Positions 34,669 through 44,847 are shown, counted from the stretch's first letter. The stretch: DNA of 64,000 nt from Takakia lepidozioides (GCA_030704615.1 CM060733.1:31248001-31312000), one strand, 5' to 3'. Numbers and translations are program-made. Notes: generated by a model from the sequence alone, not told the origin.

Positions 34669-34744
34669 TATATTTTCCTAAAATACATGGGAAGTATCAT
34701 TTCTTGGGGAGAGACTAGATAGTAATCATGTATATAAGTACTTA

Positions 34745-34870
34745 GGGTATGGTTGGGGAAATAGGGAAAGGGAAAGGGAAAGGCGGGCCCACGGGTGTTT
34801 AGGGGAGTGGCGAGCAGTTTTGGCGAGCTAGACCAAGGCATGGAGTCGACGCCCCCACATGTGTGGCCAA
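34745..34870. repeat. Dispersed repeat X, copy 1
   Basis: Matches 37650-37762 in direct orientation, with shared cagttttggcgagctaga, gacatgga-like text and cccacatgtgtggcca. Both copies lie downstream of a SINE A sequence, so SINE plus X may have been duplicated together. The X copies flank the hairpin array in direct orientation although the outer satellite arms are inverted. Confidence 0.7.
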
Positions 34871-35413
34871 GCTTGAATATATGCAATGTATATGGGTTTC
34901 TGGATAATAAGCTTTTGAGCCTTTCATTTTTTAATATTAAGGTCTTCAATGTGCATGTGGGCTCCGTCAGTATGGCCCATGGGGTCACCGCATAAGCCCA
35001 ACGCCCATCGACTAGGTCCGCCGGAGGGTCCATTGAACAATCCAAGTCTGTTTTGGAGAGTCTGCTAGAGGGTTCACCCATCCTGTAGAGCCTACTAGAC
35101 TGTGCTAAACCCAGAGTCCGCCAGAACCGCACCACGAGAGGGGCAAAAGTGATCACAAAAGGAGGGGGGATGGGTTATATATGCCCACCCCACACACACC
35201 CCCCCCAAAAAAAATGGCATTATCCTTGAGAGCGCCTCGCCACGTGTCGACGCGGCGCGAATGGCCAGTCGTGCCTCCACATGCGTCCCGCCATTGGAGA
35301 GGTCAGGGTTCAAACCCGCTACCCCCCTCCTTCCATGTGTTTCGTTTTTCCTGAGCAGTGGCGCCTCGCCACGTGGTGAGACGCCGCTTGATGCTTTTAA
35401 AATTAAAAAAAAA

Positions 35414-36822
35414 ACCCGCCACGCGGCGGGTCGCTGATTTTTTCTTAACAAAAACACAATGCGACCGCCATACGGCGGTCGCTATATTCTTAAAAAAACA
35501 AAACAAAAAACTGCCACATGGCTGTCGCTGCATTTTTTTAAATATATTAAAGAAGCGACCACCAAACGGAGGTTGCTTTATTTAAGAAAAAATAAAAAAT
35601 AAGTGACCTCCATTTGGTGGTCGCTAAATGTAACATTAAAAGACCAAAAAGAGCGACCGCCTTTGTGGCGGTCGCTTCATTTCTTAAAAAAACCCAAATT
35701 CGGAAAAAAGAGCGAACGTCACACCGTGGTCGTTGAAGTTCTTAAAAAACAAATAAGAGTGACCGCCCTTCTGGCGGTCGCTTCATTTCTTAAATAAACC
35801 CAACTTAGGAAAAAATAGCGACCGCCACACAGCGGTCGCTAAATTGTTTAAAAAAGAAAAAAGAACGACCATCCTTGTGGCGATCGCTTCATTTCTTTAA
35901 AAAACCCAAATTAGGGAAAAAGAGCGACCGTCACATGGTGGTCGTTGAAGTTTTTAAAAAACAAAATAAGAGCGACCGCCCTTCTGGCGGTCGCTTCATT
36001 TCTTAAATAAACCCAACGTAGGAAAAAATAGTGACCGCCACATGGCGGTCGCTAAATTGTTTAAAAAACAAAAAAGAACGACCACCCTTGTGGCGGTCGC
36101 TTCATTTCTTAAAAAAACCAGCGATTGCCACACGGCGGTCGCTGAAGTTCTTAAAAAACAAATAAGAACGACCGCCCTTCTGGAGATCGCTTCATGTCTT
36201 AAAAAACCCAAATTAGGGAAAAATAGCGACCGCCTCACGGCGGTCGCTAAATTGTTTTTTAAAAAAAAAAACGATCGCCCTTGTGGCGGTCGATTCATTT
36301 TTGAAAAAAAAACCCAAATTAGGAAAAAAGAGCGACCGCCCTTGTGGTGGTCGCTTCATTTCTTAAACAAAACCCAAATTAGGAAAAAGAGCGACCGCCA
36401 CACGGTAGTCGCTAAATTTTTTATAAAACAAAAAAGGGCGACCGCCAATGTGGCGATCGCTTCATTTCTATAGAAAACAAAATTAGGGAATAAGAGCGAC
36501 CGTTACACGGTGGTCGCTCAATTTTCTAAAAAACAAAAAAGAGAAATGTTGGATGGCAGTCGCTATATTAAAAAAACAAAAAGCAACGACCGCCACTGGC
36601 GTTCTCCTCATTTTAAAAATAGATAAATTAGAGGAGACCGCCAGTAGCGGTTTTCTCATTTAAAATACAAAATTAATTAGAGGAGACCGCCAGTGGCGGT
36701 CTCCTTATTAAGATTAAAACAATTACAAGCAAGGTCGTTCATTTAAAAAATAAAAATAAACGCGACCGCCAATGGTGGTCGTTTTATTTTTTAAAAATAG
36801 TAAATTACAAGCGACCGACAAT
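35414..36822. repeat. Array of ~27 GC-rich hairpins spaced ~50 bp
   Basis: A GC-rich palindrome recurs, typically agcgaccgcc / ggcggtcgct with a 4-6 nt loop, separated by A/T-rich spacers (ttaaaaaacaaaaaag, ttcttaaaaaacccaaatt). Clear examples: 35461 (arms gcgaccgcc/ggcggtcgc, loop atac), 35652, 35756, 35817, 35969, 36031, 36224 and 36333. Two loop types alternate: acac/acat and ctt(c/g)t. A higher-order period of about 213 bp is visible (35756 to 35969). Arm changes are often matched by the other arm, e.g. gagaccgcc/ggcggtctc at 36681. Open frames across it are by-products of its composition. Confidence 0.95.
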
Positions 36823-36887
36823 ATTTTTTTAATAATTAAAAATATTAATAATTGGCCGCGTGTGTTTTTACACCATGGCTGCCAATT

Positions 36888-37330
36888 TTTTCAACTTGCT
36901 AAAATCCAAACAAATTTGTTAATACCTTATGGAAGGTTGTTTCTATCATTAGGTCATGCGCGATGGATACTTGTTGGAAGGTTGTTCATGTCAATTTTAA
37001 AATTGCTCAATCCAAACATATTGATGTACCCTTCGGAAGATTGTAGTGTCATTTTTAACTTGCATAGAATTCAAACAAATGTGTTTAATACCTTACGGAA
37101 GGTTGTTTCTACTAGTAGGTCATGCGCAATCGGAAGGTTGTTCAAGTCTCAATCCAAACATATTAGTGTACCCTCCGGATTATTGTTGTGTGTCATTTTT
37201 TAACTTGCATAAAAATCCAAATAAATATGTTTAATACCTTATGGTTGTTCCTGCCGCTAAGTCATGTGTGATGGATACCTTTTGGAAGGTTGTGCATGTC
37301 AAGTTTAAAGTTACTTAATACAAATAATGT
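36888..37330. repeat. Right arm: three ~160-bp satellite units
   Basis: Units start at about 36893, 37056 and 37199 (aacttgc-aaaatccaaac, taataccttatggaaggttg, ggtcatgcgcgatggatac). The first unit is the inverted partner of 34273-34353. Confidence 0.75.
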
Positions 37331-37372
37331 TAGAGTAGATTGTTCCTACCATTCCCCAAATTGCATAATGAG

Positions 37373-37614
37373 ACCAACAGTTAGTAGCTCAGTTGGTTAA
37401 GTGCATTGAGTGCCACCCAGATGATTCTGGGGTCAAATCATGCTACTTGACGGGTGTAGTATTCTCTTCTCCCCCTTCCCTAGGTGGTGTCCCATTCATA
37501 CGTCTCCATGGCACGGTTACTGTGAAAGAGGTTATTTTCTCCTCTCATTACTTATTACGGGGCCTGAATTGTGAGCTGTCGCTCCCAGGTGTTTCCCTTT
37601 TGAAAAAAATAATA
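37373..37614 (+). mobile_element. SINE family A, full-length with target duplication
   Basis: A 242-bp SINE flanked by the 8-bp duplication ataatgag (37365-37372 and 37615-37622). Head: accaacagttag, A box tagctcagttggttaagtgc (37386 on), B box gggtcaaatc about 40 nt later. The tRNA-unrelated body ends gtgtttccc plus an A/TAA-rich tail. The boxes are typical RNA polymerase III internal promoter elements, so transcription by Pol III is expected from family knowledge. Confidence 0.88.
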
Positions 37615-37939
37615 ATAATGAGGAAGTAAGGGTGCTGGCCGTGCAAGGTCCGGGCATGGAAAAGGCAAAGGCGAAAGCAAAAGTTTAGGGCAGTGGTGAG
37701 CCAGTTTTGGCGAGCTAGATGAAGACATGGAGGGGGTGGCCCCACATGTGTGGCCAGGCGTGTGGAGCCTAGGGATGGGGGACTAGGGAGCCAGAGTCAT
37801 TACGACGTGGCGACCATTAAAGACAAGAACAACTGAGCAAAGCAAAATAACAAATAAAAATCTAGACAAAGGAAGAGTAATATAGTCTTTGTCAGAGCCA
37901 TTTGTGACAATAGGAAACACATCAAAAATTCGCGCGCCT

Positions 37940-38165
37940 TGGCGGGCCGTGGACGTCCTTCCGTCGGTCTCCTGTACGAGACCGAGACTCAAATTGAGGC
38001 CAGACTCCACCCCATGAGCAGCTTGGCAGGCCGTGGACCCCATACTCAAACTCACACCAAACTCCAGCTTGGCGGGTCGTGGACGTCCTTCCGTCGGTCT
38101 CTTGTACAAGACCGAGACTCAAATTCAGGCCAAACTCCACGCCATGAGCAGCTTGGTGGGGCCCG
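37940..38165. repeat. 130-bp tandem repeat, under two units
   Basis: ggacgtccttccgtcggtct occurs at 37951 and 38081 followed by the same roughly 80 bp (gagactcaaatt, catgagcagcttgg). Not coding. Confidence 0.85.
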
Positions 38166-38241
38166 ATGGTAGGACACCATTGGAGATGCTCTCAGGGCAG
38201 TGAGGCGGTACGAAGGGTCCATGGAGGCCGTTTACCGTTAC

Positions 38242-38250
38242 TATATAAAA
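38242..38250 (+). promoter_or_regulatory. TATA-box-like motif
   Basis: tatataaaa stands about 75 bp upstream of a short coding-like stretch (38313-38476, FSPFNPSRVSSKLQKLLEDI and onward) that I cannot assign to a family. It may be the 5' end of an unrecognised gene remnant. Weak evidence. Confidence 0.25.
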
Positions 38251-38796
38251 GCTACTGCATCTAGGTTCCGACAAGCTGTCATTCCTCCACGCAAGGTACA
38301 ATAATATTTCATTGCTCACATTCGGGAGCCCTTCTCTCCATTCAATCCGAGCCGTGTCTCCTCCAAGCTGCAGAAGCTGCTTGAGGATATCGTTTGGTTG
38401 GAGCTAGGCAATGAGGGTGCATTCTCTCGACGCCTTCCAAGCAACACTTTGAAGAGGTTTATGGGCAAATTTTAATCTCTAGCCTTCACTGCCATGCTTG
38501 ATTGGATAGGGGTTCAACAGTGAGATCTGCAATGTGAAATCTCTGATCGAGGAAGCTTGTCGTCAATTCCTTAGTTGGGTGGTTTTAAGCGAGGTGTCTT
38601 TAGTTACACTCCCAATCTTCATGGAAGCTTGCATGTCTGTCAATTCTAAAATTGGGTTGACTACTACATAAGTGTCTAAGTTACAAACCTAGCGCTCCGC
38701 ACCAAATAGGATTGTAGATAAAGAGTCCAAGAAATACCAGTTGCCCGAGCAACTTTACAGTAATATTGAGCAAATGTTGGAAAACCACTGGCGTGT

Positions 38797-38867
38797 GGTC
38801 GGGCTAGGGATTGAACCTAGGACCTCCCCTATTCCGGTGGGATGCTCTACCACTGAGCTACCCGTCT
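38797..38867 (-). other. tRNA-like sequence in the TRIM 3' LTR
   Basis: A 71-nt stretch on the minus strand: D-arm/A box tagctcagtggtagagc, anticodon-like arm, T-arm/B box ctaggttcaatccctag and 3' cccgacca. T and D arms pair well. The 5' acceptor strand pairs only partly and the anticodon loop is ambiguous. It sits inside an LTR and recurs in all LTR copies, so it is not a separate tRNA gene. Confidence 0.75.
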
Positions 38868-38880
38868 CATTCTGTTCTTA

Positions 38881-39335
38881 GAGCATCCCCACCCTTCTCA
38901 CTGAAATGGCCCCTCCATGCTTATTTTGACTTCAGTGGTTGATTCAGGACTCTGGAAAGGTGTGTGAAGGGGTCGGCTGCTCGTAGGCACACCCTTGCCC
39001 CTCGTTACACCCCTGTATCCCCTGTATCCTATGTCACTGCCTTGCTGGAGTTCCCAGCGAGGTTCTCATACGCTCTGACACACTTCTCACACGCTTCTCA
39101 TACGCTTTTGACACGCCCTGACATATCCATGGTCGGGCCGACTCGGTTCAGGGACGGGTTTAGGATGTTGAATATTGTGCACGGATTCAGTGAAAGAGAG
39201 GTGGTTCAGTGTCTGCCCTTTACGGCATATACGGTAGCAGGGCAAGGGTGTGGTACGTTTGCAGGGAAGTTTGCACCTGTATACGAGAAGTAGTCGGGTG
39301 CAAGGGTCCCATAGAGGCATAGAGTGAGGATGCTC
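38881..39335. mobile_element. Harbinger/Tourist-like MITE nested in the TRIM LTR
   Basis: A 455-bp insertion with terminal inverted repeats (gagcatccccaccc at the left; reverse complement of the right end gagcatcctcactc; 12 of 14 match). It is flanked by tta (38878-38880) and ata (39336-39338), a one-mismatch 3-bp duplication as expected for PIF/Harbinger (TWA). The uninterrupted LTR reads ...cttagagtg... at this site, which proves the insertion. The 109-codon frame inside lacks any transposase motif. Confidence 0.82.
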
Positions 39336-39473
39336 ATAGAGTGTCGTGCACGGCTATAGCCTTGTCACCTCCAATACTCCCCCTCGAGGCATAGCCCTTA
39401 TGCTAATGCCCACCCACTCTGACCACCGCCCCAACCTTGGCTCTGACACCATGTTGGAAAACCACTGACGTGT

Positions 39474-39544
39474 GGTCGGGCTAGGGATTGAACCTAGGAC
39501 CTCCCTCATTCTGGTGGGGTGCTCTACCACTGAGCTACCTGTCC
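39474..39544 (-). other. tRNA-like sequence in the TRIM 5' LTR
   Basis: Second 71-nt copy in the intact 145-bp LTR, with A box ggtagctcagtggtagagc and B box ggttcaatcc. It differs from the first copy by a few substitutions, several of them in the anticodon-arm region. Confidence 0.75.
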
Positions 39545-39596
39545 CATTCTATTCTTAGAGTGCCATGCCAGGGCTATAGCCTTGACACCTCCAACA

Positions 39597-39790
39597 GGTG
39601 TAAGTGTAAACTTGTGAGGTCCTTTCTGAGATTACCTACCCTAGTGGTCGGGCTAGGGACTGAACCTAGGACCTCCCCCATTCCGGTGGGGTGCTCTACC
39701 ACTAAGCTACCCGTTCCATTCTATTCTTAGAGTGTCGTGCAACGGCTATAGTCTTGACACCTCCAACAACAAGTAAGTGTAAACTTGTGA
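39597..39790 (-). repeat. Tandem copy of flank plus partial TRIM LTR
   Basis: taagtgtaaacttgtgagg at 39601 and 39774 shows a 173-bp tandem repeat made of about 48 bp of host DNA and about 125 bp of TRIM LTR (39644-39768) that lacks its tgttggaaaacca end. A third tRNA-like sequence lies at 39646-39716. Confidence 0.8.
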
Positions 39791-40313
39791 GGTCTTTCGG
39801 AGATTACCTACCATAGATTACTTGCTGAATGTGATAATCAGCATGATCCTTCATGGTTTGGATGGGTCGGTGTTGAATCATCGGAAGCATAAGTGTGTGC
39901 GTGTGACGATCTGGTTTCCGATCATTACTACATGCATGTAGGCATCTCTTTATTGAGTTCTTACGAGCCGCCTTTATTCGGAGCACTGCCGCACGCCAAG
40001 AGAGCAACCACCCATAGCTACTTTGGTTAGAGGAAGACTTGACTGGCAACTGTTAACTTCAATTTGTGAGCAGGGACTTAAGTTCACTTTCACTGAATTG
40101 TCTAGATGTTGTCCTAGCTACCCGGTGTCTTGCCGTACAAGAGAGGGGGAGGAGGATAGTGGCAGGGGAGGCGTGCACTGAACTAAGCAATTGTTATGGT
40201 GGTTCTTGGACTAAAGCAGTCAGCGACAGGTTGCTCCGTGGCAGCGCTGATTTTGTTTGGTCGGTGGAAACCACACTGTATTCAAAGTTTCTGATCAAAG
40301 TTGAATTCCATCA

Positions 40314-40358
40314 CCTCTAGGTTGCTTCACCACAACCTCTAGGTTGCTTCACCACAGG
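40314..40358. repeat. 22-bp tandem duplication
   Basis: cctctaggttgcttcaccaca is present twice in tandem. No gene is supported between 39800 and 41300. Confidence 0.85.
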
Positions 40359-41329
40359 TAATCTTGAGGACGATGCCACCCTCTCCATTTCTATGGTGGA
40401 TGCTACCAGTTGCTTTGCTAGCAACAAAAATCAAACAAGCTTTAGAGATTGATTTCACCCATATAAGCTTATGAAGCATCTTTAATGGTTGGGGGCAAGC
40501 CCATCTCATCAAGCTTAGGAACGTCGAAGGGAAGGTCCAACACATCTTGATATAATTACTCCCCCTAGCTACTGTCTAAGATGACTGTGTGGCCTCCCAA
40601 TGCTTGGGAGCCCTCGTGGTGTTATCTTACGATTAGTTTCTCTGGAGGAAGAGAACAACCTCTCATCTAGATATACCTCACTGATGGAGCACACAATGCT
40701 AGAAAGACATAGACCTTCATTCTCTACACACAATGCATGACGTTGAGCACACCACTACTTCCTATATCTATTCAAGTCACATTAGTGAGGATAAATGCAT
40801 GGGAACGTAAGATGTCTTGGACAACTATGGGCCTTGACCTCTCAAACTTGCAATAAGTATAACTGGGGAAGAAAATTATACAGGTTAAGTGGGATCTATC
40901 TGTAAGATAGTCTTTGCAACACATCCTCACCTAGATGTACCACTTGATCTGCATGATCAGGTTGCGGGAGGCTGGAAGCCCGCACTCAGGTGGAAGAGGC
41001 TTAGAGCTAAATTGAAGGTCATTGATTATGTGGATATGTTTCCTACCTAGGCCCGGCAGCAAGTAGGAAGAGATTTCGTTTGGAAGCGTGCATGTCTTGG
41101 TCTCATCTAATATTGAGTCATCAATATCCATCAGTTTTGGGACACTATTTTTGAAGTGTCTGCAGAATAAGCATTGGAAACTGCATATTTCTGAAGAATT
41201 CTCCGAAACAAAGAGGCTCTGACATTCATTGTTTTCTTTGATTCGATGACTTACTCTAAATTTATAATATTTGTATGCTCACTAGACAAGAGCGACATAT
41301 TCTGGTGGTTCTCCCTGCAGATATATAGT

Positions 41330-43518
41330 ATGGAAAATGCAGCCCCAGTGGAGTTGGAGGTTGAGGTTGCCATTTCACCATGGGCATGGGCAATTCTGGT
41401 CGTGATGCTGGGACTACTCGCGTCAAGCTTCACATCCCGAAGTTCCAAAAAACAGACTGTTACAAGTAACGAGACAATGAAGCTGGTACCTGCAGTCAGC
41501 TGGAGTCTGCCCTTTGTTGGAGAAGGCCCTCGAATTTTGTGGCAAGGAATACATACGTTCCTTCGCGATCGCTTTCTCAGGTTTACATTCGTAATTAGGC
41601 AGTCATGCACCCCAATGCATGATTCATGACAAGACCCTAATAAATTATTGGTAATATGCACATGCATTTCGTTTATGAATATAGCTATCAGATGAGCCTG
41701 ATACTTGAGTGCCATATATATATATATATATTGGAAACACATCGGAGCGACACCTCACAAATCAGGCCCCTTGATAGTGAGAGGAGAAAATAACCTCTTT
41801 CATTTATGCGCCATGGAGGGGAATGAGTGGGACACCGCCCAGGAACCATACCACACCCGTCAGTAACAAGATTTGACCCCAGAATCATCTGGGTGGCACT
41901 CAGTGCACTTAACCAACTGAGCTACTGACTGTTGGTAATATTTAATTGACTAGAAAAAGATATAGACATGCCATTGCTGAATTTAAAAATTTTCAACACA
42001 ATGAAGGAATTGTGTGATGCGTCTTTTTTTTTTCTTTTTTTCTTTTTGGGTAAATGATCTCAGATAGAGCATTACATACATAGCTTGGGTGGTTGACAAG
42101 TTTGTCTTCCCCAGTTTAATATCTACATGATGCAGTGTTTTTGAAATTAAGAATCTGAAAATTCAACATGTAAGGTGGAAATTTCTGAAATCGTCGGACA
42201 ATGTTATTTTTAATTATTATTTTGTGCCGAAACTGAAAAGCTTCTCTAGAGTATCTCTCTTGCGGTGCCGGAATGTATCTGCTCAAGTGAGGGGTACTAA
42301 GAAGCACAGTCCGCAAGCCTTGAAGTCTAACTTAGAGATCTCTGACTGCCGCACAAACTTGACTATATTGGTTCCAGCGAGTCACTGAAATTTAATATTG
42401 CACTGTGCGTGGAATTGTTTTCTTTTAGACGATCTAATTATGATGTGGACGGACCTTGCTTGCAGATGTGGAGAGCTTTACCGAATGTCAATATTGGGCT
42501 ACCCCATCATCGTCTTGAACTCTCCTGAGTCTATCAAGTTTGTCACTTCATCTGCCCACAGTGTGCTCCCTGTTAAGTACCCTAAATTTGCTTTGGAGCT
42601 AGTGTACCGAGGAGACCTTGCTGACGACGAACTATGGGCTGCAAAAGATTATCTCATTAAGATGACAGTGGCAACATTCTCGGGTCAGAATCTCCGCAAT
42701 AGTTTCCCACGCATCAACCGCCGAGCGTGTGAAGCAGTTGACTCTTGGATACAGATAGGAAGAGTGAATGCAGTTCATGCGATACTTAAGGTACCTAAGT
42801 TTACACACAAAAGCCCATGAATCTCTCCACTGGCAGCAGTTTGTCATGCATGAACATTATACATGCCAGTCTTGCTGATACCTCGGCTGATACCAAACGT
42901 TTTTGGCTTGAGTGATGTTTTGCAGTTTTCCACTCTTACATTTATGGACCTTGCGTGGACAGAGACACCAGAGAAAGAAATAGAGGGTGTGCAGGAAGAA
43001 ATCGCGATAATTAAAAGAGGGTTCTTCAGTGTACCAATCAATCTTCCCCCTTTTGCCTACTCCAAGGCATTGAAGGTGATGGTCCCCTTCACCATCCTAG
43101 TCTTCTCCCCTCTCTTCAATCTTTCGGTTTCCCATTGCTATTCTTGAATCGTGACTGTTGAGGGGTTATTGTAGATGTTTTTTGTTACTAATTGTTCAAC
43201 CGTGGTTTGGATACAAATTGGTTGTGTTGGTGTTGCCTAAAAGGATGGTTTCTTCTATTTGTCGTTATATGAGATATTATGCAGGCCCGAGAAGCATTTA
43301 TTGGCCGTATTCTGAAATGCATAACAAAGAGGATTGAAGAAGGATGCCAACGAAAAGACCTTTTAAGATTCATGATGGCGGATAAGACCCACAACTATTC
43401 ACATTATGACATGGCTTGCTTCATGCTTGGCGAGTTCTTTTCGTTTGTGTTTACAATATCAAGTGTGCTTCCATGGCTTATCAAATATCTTCACGACTAT
43501 CCATGGCTTATCATTCAG
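41330..43518 (+). CDS. Cytochrome P450 (CYP85 clan), N-terminal four exons
   Basis: Exons 41330-41580, 42466-42790, 42926-43075 and 43285-43518 have GT-AG borders and join in phase for 320 codons without a stop. Exon 1 gives a membrane anchor (WAWAILVVMLGLLASSF) and a hinge (VPAVSWSLPFVGEG). Exon 2 reads CGELYRMSILGYPIIVLNSP, then the C-helix region. Exon 4 covers the I-helix region and ends PWLIKYLHDYPWLIIQ. These match the CYP85 clan (e.g. CYP707/CYP716-type oxidases of hormones or terpenoids). The oxygen-activating [AG]Gx[DE]T[TS] motif of the I helix is not recognisable; MLGEFFSFVFTISSVL stands there. The ExxR and heme-Cys exons are not seen in the 20 kb downstream. Either truncated or carrying a very long TE-filled intron. 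Substrate unknown. Confidence 0.75.
41732..41936 (-). mobile_element. SINE family A copy in P450 intron 1
   Basis: Full-length minus-strand copy with ccagatgattctggggtcaa and A box tagctcagttggttaagtgc intact. It is preceded on the plus strand by an (AT)n run (41714-41731). It lies between P450 exons 1 and 2, so it would be spliced out. Confidence 0.85.
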
Positions 43519-43889
43519 GTATTTCACGATAAAAGTGTTGAATCCATTCAGGTATTGTTCAGTTCCACACAACCATTCAACAATTGTTGCATTTGCCTAA
43601 CAATGTCCAAAGTTCATTCTTATTTAAGCATTTCTGTCGACAGCCTCCAAATTACATGTGTTTCATCAATGTGAACATGAATTGGATCATAAATGTTCAA
43701 GCCATCTAGGTTCCAAGTATGTTTCTATCCAAAACTCTTCAGTGTGTTGTGCATGTTGTGTATATGTTGGCTATGACCCTTAAGGACACAGACTTTGCAT
43801 GAAGGCAATATTGTGGAGAATATGTGGGCAACTGTCCTTTCCGTGTCAAGACTGTTTCTTGTGTCCAAAAGCTTTCATTGGTGTGTATG

Positions 43890-44041
43890 GACAACCAAGT
43901 TGTAGCCCAAGCGGTAATGGGCACATACCACCTCGGAAGTGCTTGTGGGTTCAATCCACCCTTGGGTATCACAAAGGTGTCATTCCGGGTGAAAGACACA
44001 ATAATTTACGCTTCCTTCGGGAGGCGTCAAATATTATTATT
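43890..44041 (+). mobile_element. SINE family B with 13-bp target duplication
   Basis: A 152-bp tRNA-derived SINE. Head gacaaccaagttgtagccc with A box tagcccaagcggtaatggg, B box ggttcaatcc about 40 nt on, then gtgtcattccgggtgaaag and a (TAT)n tail. It is bordered by the exact 13-bp repeat attggtgtgtatg at 43877-43889 and 44042-44054. This is a complete SINE insertion of a family different from A. Confidence 0.92.
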
Positions 44042-44423
44042 ATTGGTGTGTATGTTGTGGTGAGTCATGTCAACTAGGAAGTTTCAATAGGGCTACCTAC
44101 TAAGGGGCTACCTCCCCTTTTCCAAATAAAATAAAATAAAAATGCAATAGGCTAGGAAATGATCATTTGTTTCTAGTAGAATAACGTAATATCTAGTAAA
44201 AAAATCTTTAATAGTTACTTAAATTATAAAAGCACTTGAAATTATACATCGCATTACAATATCAACCCCTTTCGTTTAACCTTCCCGCACTACCTTTCAC
44301 AGTTTGCTGATTGTTCTAACTTAGATTGATACATTTATGCTACTTTAGTAGGTATCTGAATTGCCACTGGTGTTATAATAAGTATGATAATCTAAGAACA
44401 TGTATTGTTGTTGTTGTTGTTGT

Positions 44424-44636
44424 TTTTTCATTTTTTTGTAAGGGAAACACCTAGCAGTGACAGCTTACAAATCACGCCCCTTAATTGTGTGAGGAGAAAA
44501 AGGCCATGAAGGCGTCCAAATGGACACTTCCTAGGGAGGGGGGAGAGGAACATACCATATTCGGCAAGGTGGATTTGACCTAGAATCGTCTGGCTGACAC
44601 TCAGTGCACTATCCAACTGAGCTACTGACTGTTGGT
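44424..44636 (-). mobile_element. SINE family A copy with T-rich tail
   Basis: Minus-strand copy from 44636 (accaacagtcagtagctcag). The middle is diverged and the tail on the plus strand is a T run. GTTGTTG-type sequence on both sides may be the target duplication but is ambiguous because of a (TTG)n run at 44405. Confidence 0.75.
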
Positions 44637-44847
44637 GTTGTTGCAATTTCTCAAAACTAACAACTTCAATTTAGGGCCCATCCCCGAAAGGGGGCAGTAG
44701 CCACAAGGGTGAAGTGGCTCTTAGTTACACCGGCTTCGGCCGGAGTCTTCTCTCTCAACTTCAATTGTATGATGTAAGCATTTAACAAGGAAGACAATAG
44801 GAATAATGTAAGAACTTAATGGACGCGTGTGATTTGATAGTACTTTC

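Larger units (their letters stand above)
38775..39596 (-). mobile_element. TRIM: miniature LTR retrotransposon with tRNA-like LTRs
   Basis: Reads right to left. 5' LTR 39596-39452 (145 bp, tgttggaggtg...ttttccaaca). Immediately after it, a Met-tRNA-type primer-binding site tggtgtcagagcc (39451 down). An internal region of only about 75 bp. A polypurine tract cgagggggag (near 39380). Then the 3' LTR, 39376 to 38775, interrupted by a 455-bp MITE. Without the MITE the element is about 370 bp and encodes nothing, so it would need another element's enzymes. LTR, PBS and PPT are all visible. Flanking 5-bp duplications were not clean. Confidence 0.82.

Noticed and set aside
35996-36473. Frames of 100-143 codons over the hairpin array
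   Set aside because: Produced by low-stop composition of the tandem repeats; the peptides are just repeats of the unit.
35414-36822. Regular palindromic repeats suggesting a CRISPR array
   Set aside because: Spacers are themselves repetitive A/T-rich tracts rather than unique, there are no cas genes, and the DNA is eukaryotic.
37386-37440. tRNA gene at the A/B boxes of SINE A
   Set aside because: Part of a dispersed 242-bp element with a target duplication; no full cloverleaf.
39474-39544. Stand-alone tRNA gene on the minus strand
   Set aside because: It recurs inside each TRIM LTR, the acceptor stem pairs poorly and the anticodon is ambiguous; it is an LTR component.
41647-41937. ttggtaatat on both sides of the SINE at 41732 as its target duplication
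   Set aside because: The left copy is about 75 bp from the element end, so it does not flank the insertion directly.
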